Source: Novosphingobium sp. G106 (lineage in GTDB: Bacteria > Pseudomonadota > Alphaproteobacteria > Sphingomonadales > Sphingomonadaceae). From it: DNA of 64,000 bases. Below the pieces are notes generated by a model, which was not told where the DNA came from, searched no databases, and saw only the letters and a program-made list of their open reading frames with translations. Below, in pieces: positions 49,325 through 60,365 of the stretch; within the stretch, counting starts at the first letter, position 1; each line of letters begins with the position of its first letter. Made by a program: the position numbers and the translations under genes. The stretch covers positions 62,001 to 126,000 of the forward strand of contig NZ_JAHOOZ010000002.1 of the NCBI RefSeq assembly GCF_019075875.1, given 5' to 3'.

Positions 49325-50560
49325 ATGCGCTGGTCGGGCCGCCAGCGAGATCGCCTGCGTCTGGAGCCATTGTTGACCCGCACCATCCTCGCGCGCCCGA
49401 GCGCTATCCGCCAGTTCCTCGAAGCCCAGTCGTCCGCGGGACTTGTGTTGATGGCGGCCGCGCTGGTCGCTCTCGTCATCGCCAATACCTCGCTCGGCCC
49501 TGGCTATGCGGCGCTGCTGCACCTTCCGCTGGGGCCGCTCACCGTCGGGCACTGGATCAACGACGGCTTGATGGCCGTGTTCTTTTTGCTTGTGGGCTTG
49601 GAAATCAAGCGCGAGATGCTGCATGGCGAACTCTCGACCTGGCCGCGCCGCGCCTTGCCCGGGATCGCCGCTGCGGGCGGGATGGTGGTTCCCGCGCTCA
49701 TCTACTTGGCGTTCAATCGCGGCTCCACCGCCGCCGGCTGGGCGATCCCCGCCGCCACGGACATCGCCTTTGCCTTGGGCGTGATCGCCTTGCTCGGCAA
49801 CCGCGTGCCGGCCTCGCTCCGGGTGTTCTTGGCTGCCCTGGCGATCATCGATGACCTCGGAGCGGTCGTGATCATCGCGCTATTCTACACGTCGGAGTTG
49901 TCGCTGATCGACCTGGCCGGAGCAATCGCGGCCTTGCTCGTGCTGATCGCGCTCAACCGGTCTTGCGTCGTTACACTGATCCCCTATCTCCTGGTGGGAA
50001 TGGTCTTATGGGTCCTGGTTCTTCGATCCGGAATTCATGCCACCCTCGCGGGAGTAATGTTGGCCTTTACGATTCCGATGGCGCGCAGGCCTGGCCGCCC
50101 CGACGCGGATTCCCAGAGCCCGCTGTACCGACTGGAGCACGCCTTGCATCTGCCGGTCGCATTCCTGATCCTTCCGGTATTCGGATTGGCCAACGCCGCC
50201 GTTCCCGTCGTCGGCTTACCGCCCACAGCGTTGCTCGCACCGGTGACCCTCGGCGCCGCATTGGGCCTCCTTATCGGCAAGTTCGTGGGTGTGTTCGGCT
50301 TCGCGACACTCGCCGTCCGTCTGCGATTGGCGGACATGCCCGCCCACGCCAGCAGGCTCCAGTTGCTCGGCGTCGCCTTGCTTTGCGGCATCGGCTTTAC
50401 AATGAGCATCTTCATCACGCTCCTGGCTTTCCCGGGCAGCGAACTGCTTCAGTCCGAATCGAAGATCGGTGTCCTGGTTGGTTCGCTGCTTTCCGGGCTG
50501 CTCGGTTACGCCGTCCTGCGAGCCGCGAGGCGCGAACACGCGCCAACCGCATCGGCCTAG
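49325..50560 (+). CDS. nhaA: Na+/H+ antiporter NhaA
   Basis: About 411 residues from ATG 49325; TTG codons near 49371-49373 are alternative starts and residue ~20 onward is the conserved part. Helix four holds Ala-Thr-Asp-Ile-Ala-Phe (Asp146). The catalytic pair Asp176-Asp177 lies in Ala-Ile-Ile-Asp-Asp-Leu-Gly-Ala. The C-terminal helices include Gly-Ile-Gly-Phe-Thr-Met-Ser-Ile-Phe. This is the electrogenic inner-membrane antiporter that exports sodium at alkaline pH or high salt. It lies on the same strand 110 bases after the SLC13 permease and 166 before the LOG gene; a shared transcript is possible. Confidence 0.9.
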   Translation: MRWSGRQRDRLRLEPLLTRTILARPSAIRQFLEAQSSAGLVLMAAALVALVIANTSLGPGYAALLHLPLGPLTVGHWINDGLMAVFFLLVGLEIKREMLHGELSTWPRRALPGIAAAGGMVVPALIYLAFNRGSTAAGWAIPAATDIAFALGVIALLGNRVPASLRVFLAALAIIDDLGAVVIIALFYTSELSLIDLAGAIAALLVLIALNRSCVVTLIPYLLVGMVLWVLVLRSGIHATLAGVMLAFTIPMARRPGRPDADSQSPLYRLEHALHLPVAFLILPVFGLANAAVPVVGLPPTALLAPVTLGAALGLLIGKFVGVFGFATLAVRLRLADMPAHASRLQLLGVALLCGIGFTMSIFITLLAFPGSELLQSESKIGVLVGSLLSGLLGYAVLRAARREHAPTASA

Positions 50561-50726
50561 CTGCCGCTCCGGTCGCGGCTTTTGCTGGCCAAATGCACAG
50601 TACATCACCGCCCGCGAGGGCCGCAGTAGTCCGGGATATTACGGAAAGCCTGAAGCGCAGGCGTCCTTCACAGAAGTGTTGGCGATGCGCTGCACGCGCT
50701 CAGCTTTAACTGCGAGGACTGCGCCT

Positions 50727-51545
50727 ATGGATCTTCTAGCCTATCCGGACACTACGAGCCTGCTTTTGCCGGTGGAGGATACCGAGTTCCTTCTTCGCGA
50801 GGAAATGCGCCCAATCCGCTTTGCTCTCGAATTCGCGAAGGCGGATCTCGCCTTGAAGGACTGGGGGGTGCGCTCGACGGTCATTGTCTTTGGAAGCGCG
50901 CGCATTCGATCGAAGGAGGCTGCAGCGCAGGCCCAGGACAATGCGAAAACGGAAGAAGAGCGCAAGGCCGCTGACAACCTTACGCGCCATACTGACTATT
51001 ACGAGGTGGCACGCGAGTTTGCGCAGATCGTATCGTTGCGCGGCGGTGCCTTCGCACCCAGGCATCGCTGGCGCGAAAATGTGATCGCAACTGGCGGCGG
51101 CCCCGGGATCATGGAGGCTGCCAATCGGGGCGCTCACGACGTTGGCGCTCCGAGCATTGGCTTCAACATCACTTTGCTTCGCGAGCAGAGGCCCAACGCC
51201 TATATCACCCCGGAGCTGAACTTCCGTTTTCACTACTTCGCCATGCGCAAGATGCATCTGGCGATGAGGGCGTCGGCTCTCGCAATCTTCCCCGGTGGCT
51301 TTGGAACTCTCGATGAAATGTTCGAGCTGTTGACTTTGCAGCAGACGGGCAAGGCACTCAGCGCTCCCATCGTTCTGTTCGGCAGTTCATATTGGAAGCA
51401 GGTCATCAATTTTGATGCGCTCGTCGACACTGGCATGATCGCGCGCGCTGACCTCGAGCTTTTCGAGTTCGTCGACACGGCGGAGGAAGGTTGGGCGTCT
51501 CTTGTGAGACGGGGGCTGACGTCCGCGGCTTCGCCGCGTGAGTGA
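50727..51545 (+). CDS. LOG-family protein (TIGR00730 Rossmann fold)
   Basis: 272 residues from the ATG at 50727, with GAGG ten bases upstream; upstream open frame lacks coding character. The lysine-decarboxylase-like/LOG fold shows Val-Phe-Gly-Ser-Ala at 54-58, Gly-Gly-Gly-Pro-Gly-Ile-Met-Glu-Ala-Ala at 123-132 and the active-site Pro-Gly-Gly-Phe-Gly-Thr-Leu-Asp-Glu at 189-197. LOG proteins split nucleoside 5'-monophosphates into base and ribose 5-phosphate, with cytokinin activation in plants. An insertion between 60 and 120 and an N-terminal extension of ~50 residues mark the longer bacterial subgroup. It precedes clpB. Confidence 0.85.
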   Translation: MDLLAYPDTTSLLLPVEDTEFLLREEMRPIRFALEFAKADLALKDWGVRSTVIVFGSARIRSKEAAAQAQDNAKTEEERKAADNLTRHTDYYEVAREFAQIVSLRGGAFAPRHRWRENVIATGGGPGIMEAANRGAHDVGAPSIGFNITLLREQRPNAYITPELNFRFHYFAMRKMHLAMRASALAIFPGGFGTLDEMFELLTLQQTGKALSAPIVLFGSSYWKQVINFDALVDTGMIARADLELFEFVDTAEEGWASLVRRGLTSAASPRE

Positions 51546-51581
51546 ACTGTTGCAAGGCTCCGGAGCCGTTAGGTTCAATCG

Positions 51582-51620
51582 AATCCCTTATCGCCGCTCC
51601 GCCTCCGGCAAATCCCTTAT
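51582..51620. repeat. Direct repeat upstream of clpB
   Basis: AATCCCTTAT occurs at 51582-51591 and again at 51611-51620, 29 bases apart, within the 130-base leader. It may belong to the heat-shock promoter or bind a regulator; no clear sigma-32 -35 element precedes it. Confidence 0.35.
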
Positions 51621-51677
51621 GGAGGTTTGGCCAAGCCTCTTTAACTGTCGATCTGTGAGCAAAATTGGGAGGCCATT

Positions 51678-54293
<2,616 letters not shown>

Positions 54294-54378
54294 CAGCGCG
54301 AAGTGGCGGGTGAGCCGGGAGGGCAAGCATTATCGCTTCGATGCTCGGCGCCGCCGCTGGTCCGCTAGCTACGACAGG

Positions 54379-54816
54379 CTACGCGACACAAGGGAAGGCT
54401 TCGCTAAGCGCCGATAGTGCAAGGACTCGGGCCGGCATCTGGCGATTTTTGGGATGATCGCGAAGGAAATTCACCACCACCTCGTATTCATCGCCCCATT
54501 GCGTGCCGTCGCTCGGGCAGATTTGTCGCTGATCTTTTGGAAGCATCGCGTCGCGCTCGACGATACCCTCGATGAAGCCAAGGCATACGCCGAAGCCAAT
54601 GGCGCTTATCGGTTCCGCCGGCTGGCTTCGGCAATAGGAAAATAGTCCTTCGCCTGTCGCGACCGGGTTGATGATCGAAGGATCTTCGCCAGCTGTCTGG
54701 CTATCTGTTTTTATGCTTGCCTGACCGAGGACAGAAAAGCACGAAAGTGCCAAAGCGCATATACAGGATGCCCTGCGAAAATATGTCTGCCAGCGAATGG
54801 TCTTCGAAACCTGCAT
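54379..54816 (-). CDS. Rap1a/Tai-like exported protein
   Basis: 145 residues. An N-terminal signal (Ala-Ser-Cys-Ile-Cys-Ala-Leu-Ala-Leu-Ser-Cys-Phe-Ser-Val-Leu-Gly-Gln-Ala) precedes a mature part with Gly-Glu-Gly-Leu-Phe-Ser-Tyr-Cys, Gly-Phe-Gly-Val-Cys-Leu-Gly-Phe-Ile-Glu-Gly, Gln-Ile-Cys-Pro-Ser-Asp-Gly-Thr, Val-Val-Asn-Phe-Leu and Ala-Phe-Pro-Cys. Four conserved cysteines and the C-x-GF/Y-x-x-G core are the signature of the Rap1a/Tai family. Founder members are periplasmic immunity proteins against type VI amidase effectors, but most genomic copies, like this one, have no effector beside them. Confidence 0.75.
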   Translation of the reverse strand: MQVSKTIRWQTYFRRASCICALALSCFSVLGQASIKTDSQTAGEDPSIINPVATGEGLFSYCRSQPAEPISAIGFGVCLGFIEGIVERDAMLPKDQRQICPSDGTQWGDEYEVVVNFLRDHPKNRQMPARVLALSALSEAFPCVA

Positions 54817-55054
54817 AGCAGCAGCCCTTATGATCGGTGCAGGATCTCCGAGATTGGAGTGATGCTAAAGCTTGCGGGCGCACATGCAGGATTGCGATTG
54901 GGAAAGTCCCTTAGATGTCGTCGCGGCGTTGAATTCGACCGGACCGCGGCAGCCTCTCCCTCATCTCATTCGCGGCAACTGCGTAGAATACCGGAATGAT
55001 CCGATCGGGGTGATGGGCCACCAAGGGGCGATCTTCTCATAAGGAGCAGCCCCG

Positions 55055-55471
55055 ATGCCGCGCGCGCTCATTGCTGGTGACAACATGGCCGTCAGTCGCG
55101 CCATCGAAACCTCCCTTTCAGGCATGGGTTTCGATTGCTTCGACCATAGCTGGACGGAGGCGCAGGCCGTCGCGGTTGCCGGCTCCAAGAATTTCGACCT
55201 GATCGTCATCGGCGATGCGCTCTCTTGGGGATCGCCGACGGCGGTGGCGCGGTACTTCTGCGAGAGCATCGGAACGCCGGTCGTGATGCTGCACGCCGGG
55301 ACCTGCGAAGTCCGTCGTCCCAGCGCCGACGGACCGATCTTCGACGGACCTTTCGATCTGAGCGACCTGGGCAGGGCAGTGCGCGTGGCGCGTCGATCGA
55401 GGAGCCTCTGCGGCGTTTCGGCAAGGCCTCCTGGTCTTCGCGGCGGCTTCGCGGAGAAGTGCGCCGCTTGA
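55055..55471 (+). CDS. Receiver-like response-regulator domain protein (degenerate)
   Basis: 138 residues. The N-terminal half has response-regulator order: Arg-Ala-Leu-Ile-Ala-Gly-Asp-Asn at strand one, Phe-Asp-Leu-Ile-Val-Ile-Gly-Asp near the phospho-site and Val-Val-Met-Leu-His-Ala-Gly at strand four. The usual acidic pair is weak (Gly-Asp-Asn) and the Thr/Lys pair of later strands is not evident, so phosphorylation is doubtful. The final 30 residues look unstructured and basic. Start at ATG 55055 after AAGGAG. The LptC-like gene begins three bases after its stop. Confidence 0.55.
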   Translation: MPRALIAGDNMAVSRAIETSLSGMGFDCFDHSWTEAQAVAVAGSKNFDLIVIGDALSWGSPTAVARYFCESIGTPVVMLHAGTCEVRRPSADGPIFDGPFDLSDLGRAVRVARRSRSLCGVSARPPGLRGGFAEKCAA

Positions 55472-55474
55472 CCG

Positions 55475-56122
55475 ATGCAGGGCTCGAGGAACGCGATCGA
55501 TGACGAACGCCGCGCATTCGCGCTGCCAGGTGGCAGCCATGACCATACGCTTCGGGTCCTGTCGATCGCCCTGCCGTTCGCGATCGGATTGATGGCGGCA
55601 ATCATGCTGCTGGACCCTTTGAGGCATCGGCCTGAGGTCAGTCTTCTCATCGATCGTCATAAAGTGCCCTCGGTCGGCAAAAGGTTCGCAGTTGCCAGCG
55701 CATCCTATCGGGGCCGGGATGCCCGCGGCCGAACGTTCTCGATCTCCGTCGAGAATGCGGAACAAGAGACGCTGAGCCCACCAATCGTCCGCATGACGGG
55801 GCTCATTGCCGCGATCGACCTCGAGAGCGGGCCAGCCAAGGTGACAGCGCTCTCCGGTGACTACGACTACGCTGAAAACACCCTTCAAATTCCTGGACAG
55901 GCGGTGTTCGTCGCGCCGGATGACCTCAAACTCACGTCAAGCCGAACAGCGATCGACCTGAGAGCGCAGCGCGTGGTGGCCTCAGGGCCAGTGGCCGGCA
56001 AGACTGCGATCGGTACGTTCAGCGCAGACGCCATGGAACTCGACCTCGAAGGTCGGACCATGGCTTTGATCGGTCGCGCCAGGCTGCGCATGATTTCCCG
56101 CGAGAAAGACAACGGACCCTGA
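55475..56122 (+). CDS. LptC-like LPS-export periplasmic protein (orphan copy)
   Basis: 215 residues. One membrane anchor (about 29-47: Leu-Ser-Ile-Ala-Leu-Pro-Phe-Ala-Ile-Gly-Leu-Met-Ala-Ala-Ile) precedes a beta-jelly-roll-type periplasmic part with repeated short strands (Thr-Phe-Ser-Ile-Ser-Val-Glu-Asn-Ala, Lys-Val-Thr-Ala-Leu-Ser-Gly-Asp-Tyr-Asp, Leu-Gln-Ile-Pro-Gly-Gln-Ala-Val-Phe). This is the LptC fold that links the inner-membrane LPS transporter to LptA. The gene is separate from any lptA/lptB or kdo gene and follows the receiver-like gene in the same transcript. Confidence 0.7.
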   Translation: MQGSRNAIDDERRAFALPGGSHDHTLRVLSIALPFAIGLMAAIMLLDPLRHRPEVSLLIDRHKVPSVGKRFAVASASYRGRDARGRTFSISVENAEQETLSPPIVRMTGLIAAIDLESGPAKVTALSGDYDYAENTLQIPGQAVFVAPDDLKLTSSRTAIDLRAQRVVASGPVAGKTAIGTFSADAMELDLEGRTMALIGRARLRMISREKDNGP

Positions 56123-56190
56123 AGCCGAGGCTGTACAGGCAGAGTCCGACATGGCGCGGCATTCGAGCCCGAAGCTGAAATCCAAACTCA

Positions 56191-56355
56191 TTGAGACCCG
56201 TTTTGACTCGACTTCGGCTCGCCGGCTTTCAGCATTGCAAGCTTGGTAGGCTCTTCGCGAAGCAATTGCCGCACGATACGCTGCTTCTGAGGATCGCTCT
56301 CCTCTTCACAGAGTCTCTCGTGCCGCTCGATGTTCTTGCGAAGTACCCATTCCAT
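56191..56355 (-). CDS. Small hypothetical protein
   Basis: 54-residue, highly charged helical protein from the ATG at 56355: Arg-Lys-Asn-Ile-Glu-Arg-His-Glu-Arg-Leu, Glu-Glu-Glu-Ser-Asp-Pro-Gln-Lys-Gln-Arg-Ile-Val-Arg-Gln-Leu-Leu, then Glu-Glu-Pro-Thr-Lys-Leu. This matches a common small alphaproteobacterial family (IERYR...LLAEE type) of unknown role. Divergent to the universal stress protein gene. Confidence 0.55.
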
Positions 56356-56542
56356 AACCACGCTCCCGATCGAGCTTAAGCCCTCTTCGGAGCCGATCCC
56401 GAAGATGCCTTTAACGGGATGCAATCGCTACGAGTATTCATACCGGTCAGGAGCGCCCTTATCGTTCTGCCGCTTCCGTATATCTCCGGATATGTGTGCG
56501 ACCGCTCCCTTGGCATTCAGGTCGGACGCACAGGAGAGCACA

Positions 56543-57340
56543 ATGAAGAACATACTTCTGCTGGTTCATCAGGATGCGGGTGAGGAGGCGCGATTGAAAG
56601 TCGCGATCGATCTAACCCGTGCACTTTCCGGGCATCTCATCTGCATTGACATCACCCCCTTTCCAATCGTGTTCGACCAGGGAATGTCGCTCGCACCTGC
56701 ATTCATCCTCGACGAGGCGAAGCGCGAAGAAGTCAACAAGGCAGATCTGCAACGAAGAATCGAAAGCGAAAAGATCTCCTGGAATTGGGACGACATCACG
56801 GACGACTTCGTTCCCGCTCTCATCGAGGTCGCAACGAGAGCCGATATCGTCGTTCTGAACCGCAAGCTCGACACTACGGCGCGCCCAAACATGCGCAGCA
56901 TCACCTCGAGCGTCCTCATGCACACGAACGCTCTCGTCGTCGCGGTGGGCGAGCACTCCCGCGGCATCCAGCTCGACTGTCCCGCGCTCGTTGCCTGGGA
57001 CGGTTCTGCGCAGGCCTCGCTGGCGCTCGAGCGAGCTCTGCCGCTCCTCAAGAAGGCCTCGCTCGTCACGATCTTCCAGCTTGGCGATTTGCCCGAGGAG
57101 AGCGTCACCGCAAAAGAGGCAGCGGAATATCTGTCGCGGCAGAAAGTCGCCTCGCAAATCGAGATCGCACCGGCGAGCAACGAGATCGCGGCCGAGATTT
57201 GCCTGGCCGCCACGCGGGTCGGGGCGACCTATTGCGTCATGGGAGCCTTTGGACACAGCCGGCTGCGCGAGGCGCTTTTCGGAGGCGTTACCCGCGCGAT
57301 GCTCGACATGGCGACCCTACCGCTCGCCCTGGCCCACTGA
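56543..57340 (+). CDS. Universal stress protein (tandem UspA-like)
   Basis: 265 residues from the ATG at 56543, preceded by CAGGAGAGC. The protein is a double Usp fold. The C-terminal module has the nucleotide loop Met-Gly-Ala-Phe-Gly-His-Ser-Arg-Leu-Arg-Glu, then Phe-Gly-Gly-Val-Thr, the ATP-type G-x2-G-x9-G pattern. The first module opens Ile-Leu-Leu-Leu-Val-His-Gln-Asp and lacks the loop. Usp proteins accumulate during starvation, oxygen limitation and other stress. It is the first plus-strand gene of the right-hand stress cluster and is followed by a Pro-rich short gene in the same direction. Confidence 0.85.
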   Translation: MKNILLLVHQDAGEEARLKVAIDLTRALSGHLICIDITPFPIVFDQGMSLAPAFILDEAKREEVNKADLQRRIESEKISWNWDDITDDFVPALIEVATRADIVVLNRKLDTTARPNMRSITSSVLMHTNALVVAVGEHSRGIQLDCPALVAWDGSAQASLALERALPLLKKASLVTIFQLGDLPEESVTAKEAAEYLSRQKVASQIEIAPASNEIAAEICLAATRVGATYCVMGAFGHSRLREALFGGVTRAMLDMATLPLALAH

Positions 57341-57381
57341 CAAAAGGGACGCTTAGGCCCTTTCGCTTTTGGAGAAATGTA

Positions 57382-57549
57382 ATGGCTACCCAGCCCGACA
57401 GGATCTTTCCTCAATCTCCGCCTGAGACGATCCCCGACTTTCCCATCCCCAATGCCCCGGGCGAAGAACCTCCAGGCTTCGAACCGCCGCATCCCGATGT
57501 AGAATTTCCCGCGCCCGACCCGCAGGAATTGCCGTCAATTCCCGGATGA
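57382..57549 (+). CDS. Pro-rich small protein
   Basis: 55 residues from ATG at 57382, seven bases after GGAG, 41 bases downstream of the Usp stop. Composition is dominated by Pro, Glu and Asp (Ile-Pro-Asp-Phe-Pro-Ile-Pro-Asn, Gly-Glu-Glu-Pro-Pro-Gly-Phe-Glu-Pro-Pro). It resembles short acidic, Pro-rich sphingomonad proteins of unknown function. Probably disordered; cotranscribed with the Usp gene. Confidence 0.65.
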   Translation: MATQPDRIFPQSPPETIPDFPIPNAPGEEPPGFEPPHPDVEFPAPDPQELPSIPG

Positions 57550-59118
57550 CCGATTCAGACGGGATTGAAGCAGGCCGATGGATGAGGAGAGTACCGCCTC
57601 TGGCGTGCGCCCTGCGTCGATCCGCAGCCAACCTGCGAGGGAACCAAGGTCATAGCTCAACTGATGCTCGACTACGGCTTCGTCCGCGTCGGAGGCGTCT
57701 AGGATGCGCGTGCCCACGCGTTCGAGCATGGTCTCGGGCGGCGCAGTCAGCCACAGGCCGGTAAATTCGGCACGCGCGGTTGCGGCGATCTGCGCGATCT
57801 CGGCCCGCTCCTCGGGCTTGGCGAACACGCCGTCCACTATCACCGTGCTGCCGGCCTCGATCGCGTCCGCGGCCTCTTTCTGCAAAGATGCATAGACTTC
57901 GGCGCTTCGTTCCGGGGTGTAGGCGTCTTTGGGCAATCGGGTCTCGGGGCTGAGCCCTGCCAGGCGCTTTCGCAGGACGTCAGTGCGAAGCCAACGCGCA
58001 CCTGGTGCGGCGCCAACCAGCGGCGCAAGGGCGCGGGCGAGCGTGGACTTGCCAGTCCCGCTCAGGCCGGCGATCACGATGAGTTGAGGTTTGCTAAGTT
58101 TCAGGAACGCCTGCGCGGCATCGAGATAGTGTCGGGCATCCGCGACCTTTTGCTCCTGGTCTTTGACCTCGGCCTGCCGCTCGGCAGCTGCGCCGCTGAC
58201 ATGAGCCCGGATAGCCGCACGCATCGAAAGGAATAGCGGAACCGCTCCGAGGCCGTCCGCCTCCTCGCGCCGATCGAGGTACCGGTTGAACAGCAAGTTC
58301 GCCGAAGGGCGATAACCGCGCTGCCAAAGATCCATGACGAGGAAGGCCACATCGTAAAGAACGTCGCTCTTGGCGAGTTCCGGATCGAATTCGAGGCAAT
58401 CGAACAGGGTGGGTTTTCCCTGCCAGAGGCAAATGTTCGCAAGGTGCAGGTCGCCGTGGCAAAGACGGACATGACCCGAAGCTGCGCGGCGGTCGAGGAG
58501 ATCCCTGACGCGGCCGCATTCTGCGAGCGACGCCTGGAATAGGTTTTGACAGGCGCCGGCGTCGATAATGCCAGGCGCAAGGCGAATCATGCTCTCGAAA
58601 TTGCTCTCGATTACCCTGCTGACTCGTTCGGCGCCTCTCTCACTCGGAATCGTTTCCGCCAAATCATGGAAACGTGCGATCTCGTCGGCAAGGCTGACGG
58701 TTAGCGCAGCGTCCAGCCCGCCGCGCGAGGCCACGTCTTCGAGCAGATCGGTCGACTTGAACCGGCGCATGACCACCAGCCAATCGATCGGTTCGCCTTG
58801 CGAGAAGCCAAGCTTTCCATTGGCGAGGCGATTGATGCTGCGGACGCCTAGGTAAAGCTCGGGGGCCGTGCGTCGATTGAGCGTGAGCTCAGCCTCGCAC
58901 ACCGCCTTGCGCTTCGCGGGTGAAGAGAAATCGAGATAGGGGAATTTGACCGCTCTCTTGAGCTTGTAGGCACAATCTCCGGCAAGGAACACGATCGCCG
59001 CATGGGTGTCGATGCGTTCAACTCGCTCGAGCTCGCCATAGCTGTCCGGGCGTTCCAGGAACGCAATGACCTCGTCTTGGTTCATGGCCGAAAGCGGCCC
59101 GGCTCTTTCGTCTGGCAT
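57535..59118 (-). CDS. Aminoglycoside-phosphotransferase-like/AAA kinase fusion
   Basis: About 527 residues from the ATG at 59118, after GGGAAG; ATG 59085 is an alternative. The first ~330 residues form an APH/choline-kinase-like domain: Lys-Leu-Lys-Arg-Ala-Val-Lys-Phe-Pro-Tyr near the ATP lysine, then catalytic Cys-His-Gly-Asp-Leu-His-Leu-Ala-Asn, then Phe-Asp-Cys-Leu-Glu-Phe. The last ~190 residues are a P-loop kinase: Gly-Leu-Ser-Gly-Thr-Gly-Lys-Ser-Thr, then Arg-Thr-Asp-Val-Leu-Arg. Such fusions occur in stress and heavy-metal clusters; substrates are unknown. Last gene of the minus-strand operon BON-Hsp20-fusion. Confidence 0.85.
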   Translation of the reverse strand: MPDERAGPLSAMNQDEVIAFLERPDSYGELERVERIDTHAAIVFLAGDCAYKLKRAVKFPYLDFSSPAKRKAVCEAELTLNRRTAPELYLGVRSINRLANGKLGFSQGEPIDWLVVMRRFKSTDLLEDVASRGGLDAALTVSLADEIARFHDLAETIPSERGAERVSRVIESNFESMIRLAPGIIDAGACQNLFQASLAECGRVRDLLDRRAASGHVRLCHGDLHLANICLWQGKPTLFDCLEFDPELAKSDVLYDVAFLVMDLWQRGYRPSANLLFNRYLDRREEADGLGAVPLFLSMRAAIRAHVSGAAAERQAEVKDQEQKVADARHYLDAAQAFLKLSKPQLIVIAGLSGTGKSTLARALAPLVGAAPGARWLRTDVLRKRLAGLSPETRLPKDAYTPERSAEVYASLQKEAADAIEAGSTVIVDGVFAKPEERAEIAQIAATARAEFTGLWLTAPPETMLERVGTRILDASDADEAVVEHQLSYDLGSLAGWLRIDAGRTPEAVLSSSIGLLQSRLNRSSGN

Positions 59119-59195
59119 CGCTTCCCATCCGAACGTCAATCGCTTCCAAGTAGCGTCGGCCGGGCAGCGGCGGTGCACCGCCCGGCCGGCGAACT

Positions 59196-59687
59196 TCAGG
59201 CTCCGATGGCGATTTTCTTGGGCTTGGTCGAGACGTCTTCGCTCTTCTTCAGCGTCAGGGTGAGCACCCCGTCGCTGAACGTCGCGGAGATGCCCTCGGC
59301 GTCGACATCGCTGGGAAGGGCGAGCTGCCGACGAAAGCTGCCGAAACGGCGCTCGCTGAGAATGCAACCTTCGCGTTTGCTTTCGGTCTCTTCCTTCTTC
59401 TCCCCCGATACGGTCAGGACGCCGTCATGGTACTCGATGTTGATGGCGTCCTGCTTGATGCCGGGAAGCTCCATGGCAAGCCGATAGGAGCCGCCTTCGT
59501 CCTTCATATCCGCGACCGGCCGCATGGTGTCGATCGAGGGGAGATTGATGATGCCGCGCGGCGGACCGCTGGATCCGAAATCGTCGAACAGCCGGTCGAT
59601 TTCTCCGCGCAGCCACCCGAACGGGTGAGGCGGGAGCAGGGAAGCCGAGCGCATGGGCTGCCTGCCGGTCGAGAAAATATCATTCAT
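59196..59687 (-). CDS. Hsp20/alpha-crystallin small heat-shock protein
   Basis: 163 residues. The N-terminal region begins Met-Asn-Asp-Ile-Phe and includes Phe-Gly-Trp-Leu-Arg-Gly-Glu-Ile-Asp-Arg-Leu-Phe. The alpha-crystallin domain runs from about 55 to 150, with Met-Glu-Leu-Pro-Gly-Ile-Lys-Gln-Asp, Val-Ser-Gly-Glu-Lys-Lys and the closing Ala-Thr-Phe-Ser-Asp-Gly-Val-Leu-Thr-Leu-Thr-Leu. The short tail has Lys-Lys-Ile-Ala-Ile, equivalent to the I-x-I/V anchoring motif. It holds unfolding proteins for ClpB/DnaK. Second gene of the minus-strand stress operon, 27 bases after the BON gene. Confidence 0.9.
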   Translation of the reverse strand: MNDIFSTGRQPMRSASLLPPHPFGWLRGEIDRLFDDFGSSGPPRGIINLPSIDTMRPVADMKDEGGSYRLAMELPGIKQDAINIEYHDGVLTVSGEKKEETESKREGCILSERRFGSFRRQLALPSDVDAEGISATFSDGVLTLTLKKSEDVSTKPKKIAIGA

Positions 59688-59714
59688 GATAGCCTCCTGA
59701 AATTATAGCTGGGA

Positions 59715-60365
59715 TCAGGCCACGACGATGTGGTCTTCGACATGGGTCACGCCGGGGGCAGCCCAGGCCGCGCGTTCGGCCACCTGGCGTTCGTGCCAGG
59801 CCTTGACCCGCCCGCCGAGCTTCACCTTGTTGCCGTCGAGCGCGATCGTGACACCAGCCGCATCGAGGTCGGCCTGGCGATCGAAGGCGTCTTCGATCCT
59901 CTTGCGGATATCGCTGGCCGTCGGGCGATGGCGCACTGCCAACCGGTTGATGATCCCGAGCACGCCGTTGATCCTGCCAGCGACTTTCTCGGCCTCCTGG
60001 GTCTGAAAGTGCCAGTCGACCGTGCCGGTGAGCGTAACCCAGCCGTTTTCGACCTTCACCGCCATCATGTCGTCCGGAACGAGGACGCTCCAGGTGAAGA
60101 CATCGAGGATGCGTCTCGCGATCTCGTGATCGGCGGTCTTCGGCGCGGAAGCGAAACGCACCTTGATTTCCTGCGCGATCGCCTTGACGCGGGATACCCG
60201 GCGCGCGGCTCTTTCGGCGCCCTGCTTTTCGGCATAGTTCTTCACGAAGCCGTTGAGCGTGACAACGCCGTCGGTCACCGAAACGCCGATGTCTTCGTGG
60301 TCGACGCTCGGTTCCCATTCGAGTTCGGACATCACGTCGTGCTGCAGTTGACTGTCGCTTTTCAT
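59715..60365 (-). CDS. Triple BON-domain protein
   Basis: 216 residues from the ATG at 60365, after GGAGG. Three BON units follow each other (about 7-72, 78-146, 152-216). Each shows the strand Gly-Val-Val-Thr-Leu-Asn-Gly, Gly-Trp-Val-Thr-Leu-Thr-Gly or Asn-Lys-Val-Lys-Leu-Gly-Gly, followed by an amphipathic helix ending in Ile-Ile or Val-Glu. BON domains bind phospholipid or hydrophobic surfaces in osmotic and stress proteins. No signal peptide is present, so it works in the cytoplasm. First gene of the minus-strand operon, sharing a divergent promoter region with the oxidoreductase gene. Confidence 0.85.
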   Translation of the reverse strand: MKSDSQLQHDVMSELEWEPSVDHEDIGVSVTDGVVTLNGFVKNYAEKQGAERAARRVSRVKAIAQEIKVRFASAPKTADHEIARRILDVFTWSVLVPDDMMAVKVENGWVTLTGTVDWHFQTQEAEKVAGRINGVLGIINRLAVRHRPTASDIRKRIEDAFDRQADLDAAGVTIALDGNKVKLGGRVKAWHERQVAERAAWAAPGVTHVEDHIVVA

